NCBI RefSeq assembly: GCF_002803845.1
Contig: NZ_CP024985.1
Span: 1 to 64,000 of the forward strand
DNA length: 64,000 bases
Reading direction: 5' to 3'
Source of the DNA: Streptomyces lavendulae subsp. lavendulae
GTDB taxonomy: Bacteria > Actinomycetota > Actinomycetes > Streptomycetales > Streptomycetaceae
Part shown: piece after piece, positions 32,466 to 42,004 of the stretch
Layout: every line of letters starts with the position of its first letter
Numbering within the stretch: position 1 is the first letter of the stretch
The notes under the pieces: model-generated
The model's input: only the letters and a program-made list of their open reading frames with translations
What the model was told of the DNA's origin: nothing
The model's database searches: none
Made by a program: the position numbers and the translations under genes

Positions 32466-35032
32466 CGGCCTCCGGGGCCCTCAGCCGAGGCACTGACCTC
32501 TTTGACCCCCTCGCGGCCGTCACCGACTGGACGCTGGTCAACCTCTGGTGGCTTGCCCTGATCGCGGCCGCGGCGCTGGCCGGCTGGGAAGCCCTGCAAC
32601 AGCGCCTGGCCGCCGAGGCCCTCAGCCGCCGGACATACATGGAACTCGTCCCCACAACCCAGTTCGATCCGAGCGCGGAGCAGATCTGGCGTCAGGGCAT
32701 GCAGCTGGTCCGCGCCGCCGGCTCCGGCCCGTGGTGGACGCCGCGGCGGGCCCGGACGCTGCGGCTGCGGCTGCGCGCCGACGGCCACAGGTCCCTCGCC
32801 TACCGCATCGAAGCCCCCGCCTCCGCCCGCGCGCTGCTCGCCCAGACCCCCTACGGGGCCCGCGTCCAGGTCAAGGCCGCATATCCGGTCGCCGACAAAC
32901 GACGCGAGCACACAGTGCGGGCGGTACTGACCCTGCACGGAGAACCCGGATCCCGTCTGCGCGAGGTCCCTCTGGATCCCGATCCTCTCCAGCCGCTGCT
33001 CGATGCGGTCGCCGACCTGAACGCCGATCTGGGCGACCTCGCCGAGGTATGCCTCGACCTGGCCCCCGCCTCACGCTGGCGCCTGGCCGTATACCGCTTC
33101 CACACCGTGCAGCGGGCCCGGGAGAAGTCCCGCCGTGCAGCGCAGCGCGAAGCACGCTGGCTCGTCCGTCAGCCCGCCGAGAGTCTGCCCGCCTCCGTGG
33201 GCCAGCTGCTGGACCCTGCCGAATGGCGCGGTACGCCCCGCGGCCAGATGGTGATGTCGCCCCAGCCCCGGCGCGTCGACCGCGACGCAGTCCTGGGCAA
33301 GCTCGCCCACTCCCCCGGGCTGGTGCGTGTGCAGGTCCTGGTGCGGTGCGCGTCCGACGCGGCCGGGCGAGCGGAGCAGCGTCTGGCCCGGATCGAGGCG
33401 GCCATGGACGTGTACGCGGGAGCGTCCCGGCTGGCCGGGCAGGGCTGGGCACTGGGCCCGCTGCGGATCGGTCCGGACCGGTGGCCGTGGCGCGACCGCT
33501 TCGATGCCCGGTGGGCGAGCGGTCTGCTGCGGCCGACGCGAGGGGGGTGGGCTCATATCGAGGAGCTGGCGGGGCTCCTGAAGCCGCCCACCGTCACCTC
33601 GCGGGTGAGTCTGCTGGAAAGCGACATGCCGACCTATGAACCCGGTGCGGACCTGCTGCCCCAGGGCTGGTACCGGGGGCCGGACGGCCGCGAGCGGCTG
33701 CTGGCCACCCACGAGGACGACACCCTCTTCGAGATCCAGTCCGGCAAGGCCGGATGGGGCAAGACGATGCGCGCCCAGGTCCACGCCGTCGCCAGCGCCC
33801 ACAACGGGCGGGGGCTCGCGTTCGTGGACCCGCACGGCGACTCCTTCGCCGACGTCGCCCGCTACCTCGCCCACGGCAACCTCATCGACCGGGTGGCACT
33901 GTTCGACCTGACCATCCGCGCCGACACGGACCTCCTGTCCTGCTGGAACCTCCTGGACATGAGCAACGGGCAGCCGCCGCACGAGGTGACCGCCGCCGTC
34001 GTCGGGGCCTTCGCCGGCGCACTGGGCTGGGGGGACATCACCGCGCCCCGCGCGCTCACCATCATGACGAAGGCAATCGAGGCACTCGTCGCCGTCAACA
34101 CCGGGGCCGTCGCCGCCCGGCAGTCCAAGCGGCAGGCAACGGTCTTCCAGGTCCGGGCACTGCTTACCGACCCGGCATTCCGCCAACTCGTGGTGGGCGT
34201 ACTGGATGCCGAAGCGAGGAAGTGGTGGACCGGAAGCTTCCCCGACCTCCCTCGCGATGCCCTCGCCACCGTGCTCAACCCGCTGGAGCGGCTGGGCGCG
34301 AACCCGGTGGTACGGGCCTTCCTCGGATGCCCGGTCAGCGCCTACGACATCCGCCGGGCCATGGACGAGGGCCAGGTCGTCTGGATCTGCCCGCCCGGCA
34401 CCGGGCCCACCAACTCGCTGCTCATTTCTTTGATCGTTCACGACTTCCTGCGCGCCGGGCTCTCCCGCCGCGACCTGCCCGAGAAGCGGCGGCGGCCTTT
34501 CCGGTTCTACCTGGACGAGATGATCTCCCTCGACCACGGCGAATCGGACGTCCTCGCGCAGATCACCGAGCAGCTGCGCAAGTTCGGCTGCCGACTGCAC
34601 GGCATGACACAGCTCATGCACCGCCTCAGCCCCTCCACCCGCGCCGCCCTGATGCAGAACGCCTCCTGCCTGTCCACGACGGCAGGGTCCGTGGAGGCCA
34701 TCACACAGATCACCGCCCAGTGGCCGGACACCATCACCCCCCGCGACATCGCGTCGCTGCCCAGGTGGCGGCACTACGCCAGCTTCACCGTCGCCGGCAG
34801 GCGGATCGGACCCGTCCCGGTCCGGGGCCCCGAACTGCGGGAAGTTTTCGGCGACCGCGCCCGGCCTGCCCACATCGGGGCGCTGCGCACAGCCGCGCAC
34901 ACCGTTACATCAGCACTGCCTCTCGGGGAACGGACCGCGCTCGCCCTCGCCCAGGAAGACGCCGTCCGCGCCTACCTCACCGGCACCACACCGACCGACC
35001 GCAAGACCATCACCGGAGCGCCGTACGCATGA
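32447..35032 (+). CDS. VirD4/TraG-type coupling ATPase (TraM-recognition family)
   Basis: An 861-aa protein with an N-terminal membrane segment (LVNLWWLALIAAAALAGWEAL). The ATPase domain has Walker A GKAGWGKT at residues 433-440 and Walker B with D690 E691 in YLDEMISL. The RecA-like core also shows AFVDPHGDSFADVARYLAHG and a TraM-recognition-like end (QLRKFGCRLHGMTQLMHRLS). Coupling proteins hand the DNA-relaxase complex to the channel. The start overlaps the preceding gene by 19 bp. It is followed by the replication-relaxation gene, an order seen in other actinobacterial transfer operons. Confidence 0.88.
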   Translation: MEPHYLTASGALSRGTDLFDPLAAVTDWTLVNLWWLALIAAAALAGWEALQQRLAAEALSRRTYMELVPTTQFDPSAEQIWRQGMQLVRAAGSGPWWTPRRARTLRLRLRADGHRSLAYRIEAPASARALLAQTPYGARVQVKAAYPVADKRREHTVRAVLTLHGEPGSRLREVPLDPDPLQPLLDAVADLNADLGDLAEVCLDLAPASRWRLAVYRFHTVQRAREKSRRAAQREARWLVRQPAESLPASVGQLLDPAEWRGTPRGQMVMSPQPRRVDRDAVLGKLAHSPGLVRVQVLVRCASDAAGRAEQRLARIEAAMDVYAGASRLAGQGWALGPLRIGPDRWPWRDRFDARWASGLLRPTRGGWAHIEELAGLLKPPTVTSRVSLLESDMPTYEPGADLLPQGWYRGPDGRERLLATHEDDTLFEIQSGKAGWGKTMRAQVHAVASAHNGRGLAFVDPHGDSFADVARYLAHGNLIDRVALFDLTIRADTDLLSCWNLLDMSNGQPPHEVTAAVVGAFAGALGWGDITAPRALTIMTKAIEALVAVNTGAVAARQSKRQATVFQVRALLTDPAFRQLVVGVLDAEARKWWTGSFPDLPRDALATVLNPLERLGANPVVRAFLGCPVSAYDIRRAMDEGQVVWICPPGTGPTNSLLISLIVHDFLRAGLSRRDLPEKRRRPFRFYLDEMISLDHGESDVLAQITEQLRKFGCRLHGMTQLMHRLSPSTRAALMQNASCLSTTAGSVEAITQITAQWPDTITPRDIASLPRWRHYASFTVAGRRIGPVPVRGPELREVFGDRARPAHIGALRTAAHTVTSALPLGERTALALAQEDAVRAYLTGTTPTDRKTITGAPYA

Positions 35033-35937
35033 CCACCGCGAACAGAATCCAGCCCTCCACTGAAGACACCCACACGCACCGGGCCCTCGCCCTGCTCGCC
35101 CAGCACCGGCTGCTGACCACCACCCAGATCCACCAGATGCTCACCCCCCGCTCACCGTCACGCAAGATCCACCGCGTCCTCGTACCGCTCCGTGAGCAGG
35201 GCCTGATCACCCACACCACCCTGGGATCCAGCAGCCGCCTCCAGGCCCACTTCCTCACCCCCGAAGGCTTCTCAACGGTCGCGGACTGGCCTGAGCTGCG
35301 CGGACGCACCGCCACGCCCATCGGCTCGGCGGCCGCCGCCTCACTGCGCGCCGCACACACTCTCACCGGCGTCCGCGCCCACCTCGCCTTCCTCACCGAC
35401 GCCCGCGCCCGCGGTGACGAATACGAACCCCTGGACTGGATGCCCGAAGTCACCCACCGCCTCCCCGACACCGGGGGTGAGGACCGGCTCATCGCCGACG
35501 CCGTTTTCCACTACACCGCCACCAGTCCCCGCCGCCTGCAGTACCGGGCCTTCGTGGAAATCGACCGCACCACCATGAGCAGCGAACGCCTGGCCCGCAA
35601 ACTCATCAGCTACGCCCGCTTCCACGACTACACCCCCCAGACGGTTGGACGCTGGCGCACCGTCGCCGACCAGGGATCCCTGCTCGCCTGGCAGCGCCTC
35701 TACCCCCGCTTCCCCCGGATCCTGTTCATCCTCACCGGCGCCTCCCGCACCACCCTCACCGCCCGAATCCAGGACCTGCGCAACATGACCGCCGACCACG
35801 AACTCGTCACCCGCCTCGCCGCCCACGTCCCCCTCGGCGCCGCCGTCCTCGAAGACATTGAGGAGCACGGACCGCAGGCCAACGTCTGGACCCCACTGGC
35901 CGGTGACGCCGCCCCCCGCAGCTGGACCCAGCTGTGA
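35029..35937 (+). CDS. Replication-relaxation family protein
   Basis: A 302-aa protein of the 'replication-relaxation' family found on actinobacterial conjugative elements. An N-terminal winged helix is visible (ALALLAQHRLLTTTQIHQML, KIHRVLVPLREQGLI), then FLTPEGFSTVADWPEL. The C-terminal half has DAVFHYTATSPRRLQYRAFV, EIDRTTMSSERLARKLISYA and FPRILFILTGA, where D-x-(E/I)D residues recall restriction-endonuclease-like folds. It starts at ATG 35029, overlapping the coupling-protein stop. The family may supply plasmid relaxation/nicking or DNA binding in transfer; I regard a nuclease role as plausible, not shown. Confidence 0.8.
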   Translation: MTTANRIQPSTEDTHTHRALALLAQHRLLTTTQIHQMLTPRSPSRKIHRVLVPLREQGLITHTTLGSSSRLQAHFLTPEGFSTVADWPELRGRTATPIGSAAAASLRAAHTLTGVRAHLAFLTDARARGDEYEPLDWMPEVTHRLPDTGGEDRLIADAVFHYTATSPRRLQYRAFVEIDRTTMSSERLARKLISYARFHDYTPQTVGRWRTVADQGSLLAWQRLYPRFPRILFILTGASRTTLTARIQDLRNMTADHELVTRLAAHVPLGAAVLEDIEEHGPQANVWTPLAGDAAPRSWTQL

Positions 35938-36409
35938 GCGCCGATGCCACCTTCCCCGGCCGAAGGCGGCAGGTAGCTTCACGGAGCCCCACCCCGCACT
36001 CGGTGAGTGGTGGCTGAGTGACAGAAAGGTAGTTGTTGTCGGCTGCAGCAGGTCGTGGTGACCGAACCAGTGAACAGCGCCACAAAGAATCACTACAGCA
36101 AAGAACCAGCCAGAGTCACACAATCCGGCCACGACCTCGGCACGCTCTGCCGAAGCGGCCTCCATCCGGCAGCGAAGACGAAGGGTGCACTTCAGAGGGC
36201 TTTCTGCATATGACATTTCGACAATTGCAAGCAAGCGCGACAGTCGTTCACCTGAACCACAAGAACCCCATAGGAGCTTTGCCGTTGTCATCGTAGGGTG
36301 CCGACTGCAACGCACCGCGAGGACGCAAACACGTTGCACCAGCGACGAGGCAGCTCGGGTGGGCCGCTCTGCACGCCCGCCCACCGAGGTGACAACCGGG
36401 GAGATCTCC
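35938..36409. other. Intergenic region before the lipoprotein gene
   Basis: About 470 bp with no supportable gene. It splits the transfer operon from the next genes; lower GC from about 36040 to 36260 suggests promoters, but no clear -10/-35 pair can be named with confidence. Confidence 0.5.
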
Positions 36410-37015
36410 GTGACAACGGCACGACAACACCAGACCCGCACCGCCCAACGCCGACTGCTCGCGGCCGCCGCCGTCACCGCGACACTCGCAGGCCTCACAG
36501 CCGGCTGCGGCGGCGACGGCGGTGACAACAAGGCGGCCCCGGCAAGTCCGAGTTCCGCACCCGTCACTTCGTCTTCGCCGAGTCCTTCGGGCAGCCCGGT
36601 GGACAACGACAAAGCAGAAGTGCAGACGGCCTACGACCGGTACTGGCGCGTCCTCACTGAGGCCTACGCGAAGTCGGACTCGGCAGGCACGGGCTTGAAG
36701 GATGTTGCGAGCGGTTCCGCGTACGCCCAGACGGAGGCCGGTCTTGCGGGGCTCCGCAGCGCAGGGCAGGTCGTCACCGGTAAGGCAAAGCACTCTGGAA
36801 CCTCTGTCATTTTCAAGGACGGCCGGAAGCTGAAGACTGCTGTGATCACCGACTGTGTCGATGTCGCACAGTGGAAGCCTGTCGATAAGCAGACCGGCAA
36901 TGAGGCCCCGCTCCCCCAGACGCGTCTCGTGCGGTATGTCACTGAGCTCACCGCCGAAAAATGGCCCACTGGCTGGGTCGTCATCGAGGAGAAGATCCCG
37001 GGACAGGCATGCTGA
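36410..37015 (+). CDS. Lipoprotein of unknown function
   Basis: A 201-aa lipoprotein: basic start, hydrophobic core and lipobox LTAGC (cleavage before the Cys). A Ser/Pro-rich linker follows (SPSSAPVTSSSPSPSGSP). The mature domain carries AYDRYWRVLTEAYAKSDSAG and TSVIFKDGRKLKTAVITDCV, an NTF2-like alpha+beta pattern. GTG 36410 has GGGGAG upstream. The stop overlaps the start of the next secreted protein, so the two are co-translated. Similar pairs occur next to transfer and Tad genes in other Streptomyces. Confidence 0.78.
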   Translation: MTTARQHQTRTAQRRLLAAAAVTATLAGLTAGCGGDGGDNKAAPASPSSAPVTSSSPSPSGSPVDNDKAEVQTAYDRYWRVLTEAYAKSDSAGTGLKDVASGSAYAQTEAGLAGLRSAGQVVTGKAKHSGTSVIFKDGRKLKTAVITDCVDVAQWKPVDKQTGNEAPLPQTRLVRYVTELTAEKWPTGWVVIEEKIPGQAC

Positions 37016-37911
37016 GAGGTGGTGTCGGTACCGTGCTTGGCGCTCTCATCCTTGCTGTCGGCGTGGTGCCCGCAGGCCTCGCGGACACCGGCGTGGACAG
37101 GTGCGCCGACAACAGGTTCTGCGTGGAAGCCGGAGTGCCGGCTTTACCCGGAGGCGGCGTTGGAAGGGGCCCTTCGGACGGTGGGAACAGCGAGGCCGGG
37201 GGGAGCAGGCCATCAGCTGGGCACATCAGCGACTGGACGGACGATCCGAGCTGCGCAGTTCGTCGGTTAGTACCGCAGCCCCCCGCAGGCAGCGCTCTAT
37301 GGCAAGAGCACAGTCCAGGAGACGGTGCGATCTACGTCAACCCATGCCTGGGCGCCGGTCCTGACGGCATCAAGAGCATGGACATCGCGGGATCAGCATT
37401 CTGGTCGCAGAACGCCCCGGCCCCGGCTGCCGATCCGGCTGTCCTGGCGCAACGGGCGGTCGACAGCATGCTCTTGGAAGGTCCGGCGGTCGTCAGCCCG
37501 ACGGCCGCGGGCACCTACATGGTAGGCGTGCCGGTGTGGATGTGGGTAAGGCAGGGCCAGACGACGTGGGGGCCGAACTCTGCGTCTGCTTCGGCGGGTG
37601 GAATCACCGTGAGGGCGACGGCGACGGTGTCGCGGGTGGTGTGGAGCATGGGGGACGGGTCGAGCGTGACCTGCACGGGCCCTGGCACGCCGTATACGGC
37701 CTCGCGCGGTATGGCGGATTCGCCCGACTGCGGCCACCGCTTCAAGGCGACGTCGGCCGGCGGTCCCGGCGGCCGGTATCAGGGGACGGCGACGTCCAAG
37801 TGGGACATCGACTGGGCCGTGACCGGCAGCGGGCAGACCGGGCAGCTGACCGAGGTCCGTCAGTCGGCGTTCACCGTGGCCGTGGGCGAGATCCAGGTCG
37901 TCGGCCAATAG
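37009..37911 (+). CDS. Secreted protein paired with the lipoprotein
   Basis: A 300-aa exported protein; ATG 37009 overlaps the lipoprotein stop. Signal peptide about residues 1-27 (VGTVLGALILAVGVVPAGLA). The mature part contains a DRCADNRFCVEAG cysteine pair and a second half with TYMVGVPVWMWVRQGQTTWG and a beta-sandwich of about 100 residues (VTCTGPGTPYTASRG, QSAFTVAVGEIQVV). Its context between transfer and Tad genes suggests a surface or adhesin-like role. Confidence 0.7.
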   Translation: MLRGGVGTVLGALILAVGVVPAGLADTGVDRCADNRFCVEAGVPALPGGGVGRGPSDGGNSEAGGSRPSAGHISDWTDDPSCAVRRLVPQPPAGSALWQEHSPGDGAIYVNPCLGAGPDGIKSMDIAGSAFWSQNAPAPAADPAVLAQRAVDSMLLEGPAVVSPTAAGTYMVGVPVWMWVRQGQTTWGPNSASASAGGITVRATATVSRVVWSMGDGSSVTCTGPGTPYTASRGMADSPDCGHRFKATSAGGPGGRYQGTATSKWDIDWAVTGSGQTGQLTEVRQSAFTVAVGEIQVVGQ

Positions 37912-37961
37912 CAGACCCAGCATCCGCACTCTTCTTCCTTCTCTCTCTGGAGGCACTGCAC

Positions 37962-38690
37962 GTGAGCACCACCACCACGCCCGCGCCCGGCCGGGCTGCC
38001 GATCTGGGGACCGGAGGGGCCTGCGGGCCGGGGAAACCGGCGGCCGCGCCGCGCGTCGTGCGTCAGCGGCGCCGCCGGCCGGGCCTGATCGCCTTATCCG
38101 TCGCGCTGATCGCGGCCGGGGGACTGTCGGGCGCCCTGCTGTTCACCGCGTCCGGGCAGCGGTCCGGCGTTCTGGTGGTGGCCCGGGATGTGCCGGTGGG
38201 CACCGCTATCACCGACGCCGACCTGGCTCCCGCGTCCCTGGCGCTGGATCCGGCGGTCAAAGCCGTGTCCGCCGCGCGGAAGGGTGAGATGGTCGGTCAG
38301 CACGCGGCCGTCGCTCTAACGGCTGGCTCCCTTCTCTCCCCCGCGCAGGTCAGCTCGTCTTCGCTGGTCAAGGCGGGTGAGCAGTTGGTGGGTGTGGCGT
38401 TGAAGCCGTCGCAGTTTCCCGCGAGCCGGCTGAGTCCAGGGCAGAAGGTGCTGATCGTGTCGACGCCGGATCCGGTGCAGGCGGCCGCTGCGGCCGGGGG
38501 CAAGCCGGGTGAGCCGGCCGGGGCGCCGAAGACGCTGGCGGCGACGGTGGTTGCCGTTGGTGAGGCGGCTCCGGCGACGGGGGTGGTGACGGTGGACGTG
38601 GCGGTGCCCGCCGCGGACGGGCCGACGCTGGCCGCGCGCGTGGCGACCGGCGCGGTCGCGTTGATCGTCGCGGCGCAGGGGGGCAGCTGA
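37962..38690 (+). CDS. CpaB-like SAF-domain protein (Tad pilus)
   Basis: A 242-aa protein, start GTG 37962 with GGAGG eight bases upstream. After a basic cytoplasmic N-terminus and one span (LIALSVALIAAGGLSGALLF) comes a SAF domain: VARDVPVGTAITDADLAPAS with AALTAGSLLSPAQVS. SAF/CpaB (RcpC) proteins help assemble the Tad secretion channel in the periplasm or outside the membrane. The gene opens the Tad cluster and its stop overlaps the ATG of the CpaE-like gene. Confidence 0.8.
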   Translation: MSTTTTPAPGRAADLGTGGACGPGKPAAAPRVVRQRRRRPGLIALSVALIAAGGLSGALLFTASGQRSGVLVVARDVPVGTAITDADLAPASLALDPAVKAVSAARKGEMVGQHAAVALTAGSLLSPAQVSSSSLVKAGEQLVGVALKPSQFPASRLSPGQKVLIVSTPDPVQAAAAAGGKPGEPAGAPKTLAATVVAVGEAAPATGVVTVDVAVPAADGPTLAARVATGAVALIVAAQGGS

Positions 38691-39505
38691 TGACGGTGAT
38701 CGCGCTTGCGGGCGGGCTTGGTGCGCCGGGGGTGACCACGGCTGCGATGGCGCTGCTGATGACGTGGCCGCTGCCGGAAGGGCAGCGGATGATCCTGGCG
38801 GAGGCGGACCCGGACGGCGGTGCGATCCTGCCTGGCGCGTTGCAGGGCACCCTCGACAACAGCCACGGCTTGCGGAACTTGGCGGTGGCGGGGCGTCGGG
38901 GGCGGCTCGGGGAGGCGTTCTGGCGGCAGCTGGTGGATATCACTGACGCGGGGACCCGCGACCGGCTGGTGCTGCCCGGTCTCTACGATCCCGCGCACGC
39001 TTCCGCAATGGAAACAGTCTGGAAGCCCCTGGCGGGCCTGTTCGCGGGGATCGAGGAGCACAGGCACGACGTGCTGATCGACCTCGGCCGGCGGGGTGCG
39101 TTCGGACCGTCGGCCGTCCTCGCGCAGCGTGCCGACACCGTCGTCCTGGTCGCCCGGAACACGCTGCGCGGGTTGCAGAGCGCCCAAGTCCGCCTGGACG
39201 CGCTGCGCGAGCAGCGCGTCCAGGCGGAGATCGGCATGCTTCTCGTGGACAACGGGCCGTTCTCGAAGGAGGAGGTCCGCAAGAGCCTCGGCATCACGGT
39301 CACCGCCGTGCTGCCGTGGCGGCCGAAAGAGGCCGCGGTGCTATCCGACGGGGCGGAGCAGCCACGCCGGTTCGAGTCGGGCGAGCTGATGCGCGCGGCG
39401 CGGTCGGCCGCTGTGCGGGTGCAGGAACTGGTGGCGGTCCGTCGTTCCCGCCTGGCCCCGTCGCCCGCATCCGCTCTGGGACGGATGGTGAGCGGTGCGC
39501 GCTAA
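38690..39505 (+). CDS. CpaE/TadZ-like MinD-family ATPase
   Basis: A 271-aa P-loop protein. The deviant Walker A GGLGAPGVTT sits at residues 8-17, and the Walker B/switch region is HDVLIDLGRRGAFGP with LAQRADTVVLVARN after it. TadZ/CpaE proteins place the pilus machine at its site in the cell. The ATG at 38690 shares the sequence TGATG with the preceding stop. A lysine is missing at the usual GKGGxGKT position, in keeping with the TadZ subgroup. Confidence 0.8.
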   Translation: MTVIALAGGLGAPGVTTAAMALLMTWPLPEGQRMILAEADPDGGAILPGALQGTLDNSHGLRNLAVAGRRGRLGEAFWRQLVDITDAGTRDRLVLPGLYDPAHASAMETVWKPLAGLFAGIEEHRHDVLIDLGRRGAFGPSAVLAQRADTVVLVARNTLRGLQSAQVRLDALREQRVQAEIGMLLVDNGPFSKEEVRKSLGITVTAVLPWRPKEAAVLSDGAEQPRRFESGELMRAARSAAVRVQELVAVRRSRLAPSPASALGRMVSGAR

Positions 39506-41054
39506 CCCCCTTCACAGCAACCCCGAGGTATCACTGGAGTCGCGGCTCACGGCTCCGCGCGGTCTCGCCCCGCACCGTGGTGCGCAGCCTCCCGGACGCC
39601 CTCCGGTGCCCGGTGGAAGCGGTCCGGCGGATCCCCGCGCAAGTCTTCTGTCGCAGGCCGTGGCCGTCACCGCTGCGCCGGCCGCGGTGGACTATGCGGC
39701 GGTACGGCTGATCAAAAAGGCGGTTGGGGAGCGGCTGACCGAGATGCTGCGCGCCCGGCCGGGCATGAGCCCGGCCGCGCAGGAGCAGCAGGGACGTCAT
39801 CTGATCAATGAGCAGGTCGCGGTGTGGTCGGACGCGGAGGCCATCAAGCGGGGCTTCGCGACATCGGCCGGTGAAGACGCGGCGACCGCCCAGGCTGTTT
39901 TCGATCTCCAGTTCCGTGCTGGCCGTCTCCAGCAGCATCTCGACAACCCGCGGGTGGAGAACATCTTCATCAACGGGTACGCGCGGACGTCGCTGGACTT
40001 CACCGACGGGCGGCGGGTGGACGTCGCGCCGGTGGCGGACTCCGACGAGGAGCTGCGGGAACTCCTGCGGGATCTCGCTCGGCGGACGACCGGTCAGAAC
40101 GAGCGCTCTCTGTCGACCGCTGATCCGTTCCTGGCGCTGCGTCTGGCGGACGGATCCCGTCTCCAGGCGGTCACAGACGTCACCCCGGGCACGTTCGTGA
40201 CGATCCGCCGGCACACGATGCGGCACGCGGACCTGCCCGAGCTGGTGGGCCGCGGGATGCTGGACAGCACTCTGGAGTCGTTCCTGCGGGCGTGCGTCCG
40301 CGCGGAGAAGAACGTCATGATCGTCGGCGGTCAGGCCGCGGGGAAGACGACACTGTTGCGGGCGCTCCTGCGGGAGATCGACCCCGACGAGCGGTTCGCG
40401 ACGCTGGAGACCGAGTTCGAGCTGTTCGCCCACGAGAACGGCTATCACCGCCAGGTCGTGCCGATGGAGGCCCGCGAGTCCAACGGCGAGATGGTCGCCG
40501 GTCAGGCCGCCGGCGCGATCTCCCTCATGGACCTGATGTACCGGGCGCTGCGCATGACGCTGACCCGGATCGTGGTCGGTGAAGTCCGAGGCCCGGAGAT
40601 TGTCGCGATGCTTCAGGCGATGACGAACGGTGCGGGCGGCAACCTGTGCACCCTGCATGCCATCCGCCCGTCTGTGGTGTTCGACCGGATCGCCGAGCTG
40701 TATCTGCTCGCGCAGGCCAACATGTCGGAGGCGCTGGCCTACCGGCAGGCCGCGAACGGACTGCACTTCATCGTGTTCGTGTCCTCAATCGACGAGACGA
40801 AGATCGGGGGGCACCGTCACCGGTTCGTCTCCCACGTCCTGGAGGTCACCGGGATCGGTGAAGGCGGCCGCCCGGACACCAACACGATTTTCGGGCCGCG
40901 CCCGGAGTGGGGCGAGCACCGTGCGGTGCCGCTCATGCTCCCCCGCTGCGTCGATGACCTGCGGCGCGTCGGCTTTGACGCCTCCCTGCTTTCCGAGGCC
41001 GGCGGGGCCTGGACCGCCGCTCTGCCTTTGATGATCACGGAGGGCGCCACGTGA
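39495..41054 (+). CDS. CpaF/TadA pilus-assembly ATPase
   Basis: A 519-aa secretion ATPase; start GTG 39495, overlapping the previous gene. Walker A GGQAAGKT lies at residues 278-285. The Asp box and Walker B-like RIVVGEVRGPEIVAMLQAM and the His box GNLCTLHAIRPSVVFDRI are present. The N-terminal domain starts with helices (VRLIKKAVGERLTEML). It drives assembly of Flp-type pili with TadB/TadC, which follow directly. Complete and apparently functional. Confidence 0.92.
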   Translation: MRANPLHSNPEVSLESRLTAPRGLAPHRGAQPPGRPPVPGGSGPADPRASLLSQAVAVTAAPAAVDYAAVRLIKKAVGERLTEMLRARPGMSPAAQEQQGRHLINEQVAVWSDAEAIKRGFATSAGEDAATAQAVFDLQFRAGRLQQHLDNPRVENIFINGYARTSLDFTDGRRVDVAPVADSDEELRELLRDLARRTTGQNERSLSTADPFLALRLADGSRLQAVTDVTPGTFVTIRRHTMRHADLPELVGRGMLDSTLESFLRACVRAEKNVMIVGGQAAGKTTLLRALLREIDPDERFATLETEFELFAHENGYHRQVVPMEARESNGEMVAGQAAGAISLMDLMYRALRMTLTRIVVGEVRGPEIVAMLQAMTNGAGGNLCTLHAIRPSVVFDRIAELYLLAQANMSEALAYRQAANGLHFIVFVSSIDETKIGGHRHRFVSHVLEVTGIGEGGRPDTNTIFGPRPEWGEHRAVPLMLPRCVDDLRRVGFDASLLSEAGGAWTAALPLMITEGAT

Positions 41055-42004
41055 TGACGCTGCTGCTGTGGGTGGTGGCCGGTCTCGCTGCCACCGGCGG
41101 TCTGGTCGGGCTGGTCGCCGGATGCGTCGGCACCACCGCCCCCAAGGGCCTTGGCCTGGCCGCCCGGATAAGGGCCGGCAGGCAACTGGCGAGCCGCGAC
41201 GAGCAGATGGCCCGCCGTACCCGGCTGGTCGTCGGCGCGGTTGCCGGGATCGTGCTGTGGCTGGTCACAGGCGTGTTCGTGGCGGGAGCGATGCTGTTCC
41301 TGGCCGTTATTGGCGTGCCGTGGCTGCTGTCGCCTACGAAGTCCGCGACCGCGCGGATCGCGAAGCTGGAGTCGCTTGGAGACTGGACGCAGCGCCTGGC
41401 CAACGTGCTCCGCCTCGGGCGGGGCCTGGACGAGGCCCTGCACATCTCCCGCAAGGGCTGCCCGGGAGCCATCGCCGAGGAGGTCGGCGACCTGGTCGAC
41501 CGTCTCCAGGTGGGATGGCGGCCGACGGACGCCCTGCGCGAGTTCGGTGACGCCCTGAACGATGTGACCGCGGACAAGGTGGTGGCCGCGCTGATCCTGT
41601 CGGCCGCCGACCGCGGCCCCGGCCTCGCCCAGGCCTTGGACGACCTCGCCGAGTCCGTCCACGAGGAAGTCGCCCGCAGGCGTGCGATTGAGGCCGACCG
41701 GGCCAAGCCGCGCACGACGATGCGGTGGATGACGATCATCACCCTCGGCGTCATCGGTGCCGGATTCCTCATCCCCTCCTACACCGCCCCCTACGGCACC
41801 CTGCTGGGCCAGCTGGTCCTGGCGGTCCTGCTGGCCGGGTTCGTGGGCGTCCTGGCGATGATGCGGCAGATCGCCGACACCAAGCCCGTTCCCCGGTTCC
41901 TGATCACCGACCCCCGCAGCGCCGTCGCCCCCGCCCCCCTGCCCGACGACGAACCCTCACCCGGCGCCCAGGCCGGGGCTACGAGTGCGGAGGTGACCGC
42001 GTGA
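41051..42004 (+). CDS. TadB-like inner-membrane platform protein
   Basis: A 317-aa protein; GTG 41051 precedes a second Met. Membrane spans at the start (LLLWVVAGLAATGGLVGLVA), around 60-90 (GIVLWLVTGVFVAGAMLFLA) and two near the C-terminus. The type II secretion F domain lies between, with ALHISRKGCPGAIAEEVGDL. Stop overlaps the TadC start. It forms the platform on which CpaF acts. Confidence 0.88.
   Translation: MMTLLLWVVAGLAATGGLVGLVAGCVGTTAPKGLGLAARIRAGRQLASRDEQMARRTRLVVGAVAGIVLWLVTGVFVAGAMLFLAVIGVPWLLSPTKSATARIAKLESLGDWTQRLANVLRLGRGLDEALHISRKGCPGAIAEEVGDLVDRLQVGWRPTDALREFGDALNDVTADKVVAALILSAADRGPGLAQALDDLAESVHEEVARRRAIEADRAKPRTTMRWMTIITLGVIGAGFLIPSYTAPYGTLLGQLVLAVLLAGFVGVLAMMRQIADTKPVPRFLITDPRSAVAPAPLPDDEPSPGAQAGATSAEVTA

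Noticed and set aside
33071..34900. Leftward open frame opposite the coupling ATPase
   Set aside because: Antisense shadow; the rightward frame has Walker motifs and the expected codon bias.
23293..37911. Search for a relaxase or TraB/FtsK-type mating translocase
   Set aside because: None of the proteins shows a HUH or Tyr relaxase motif, nor the FtsK gamma-type ending. The ATPases are VirB4- and VirD4-like.
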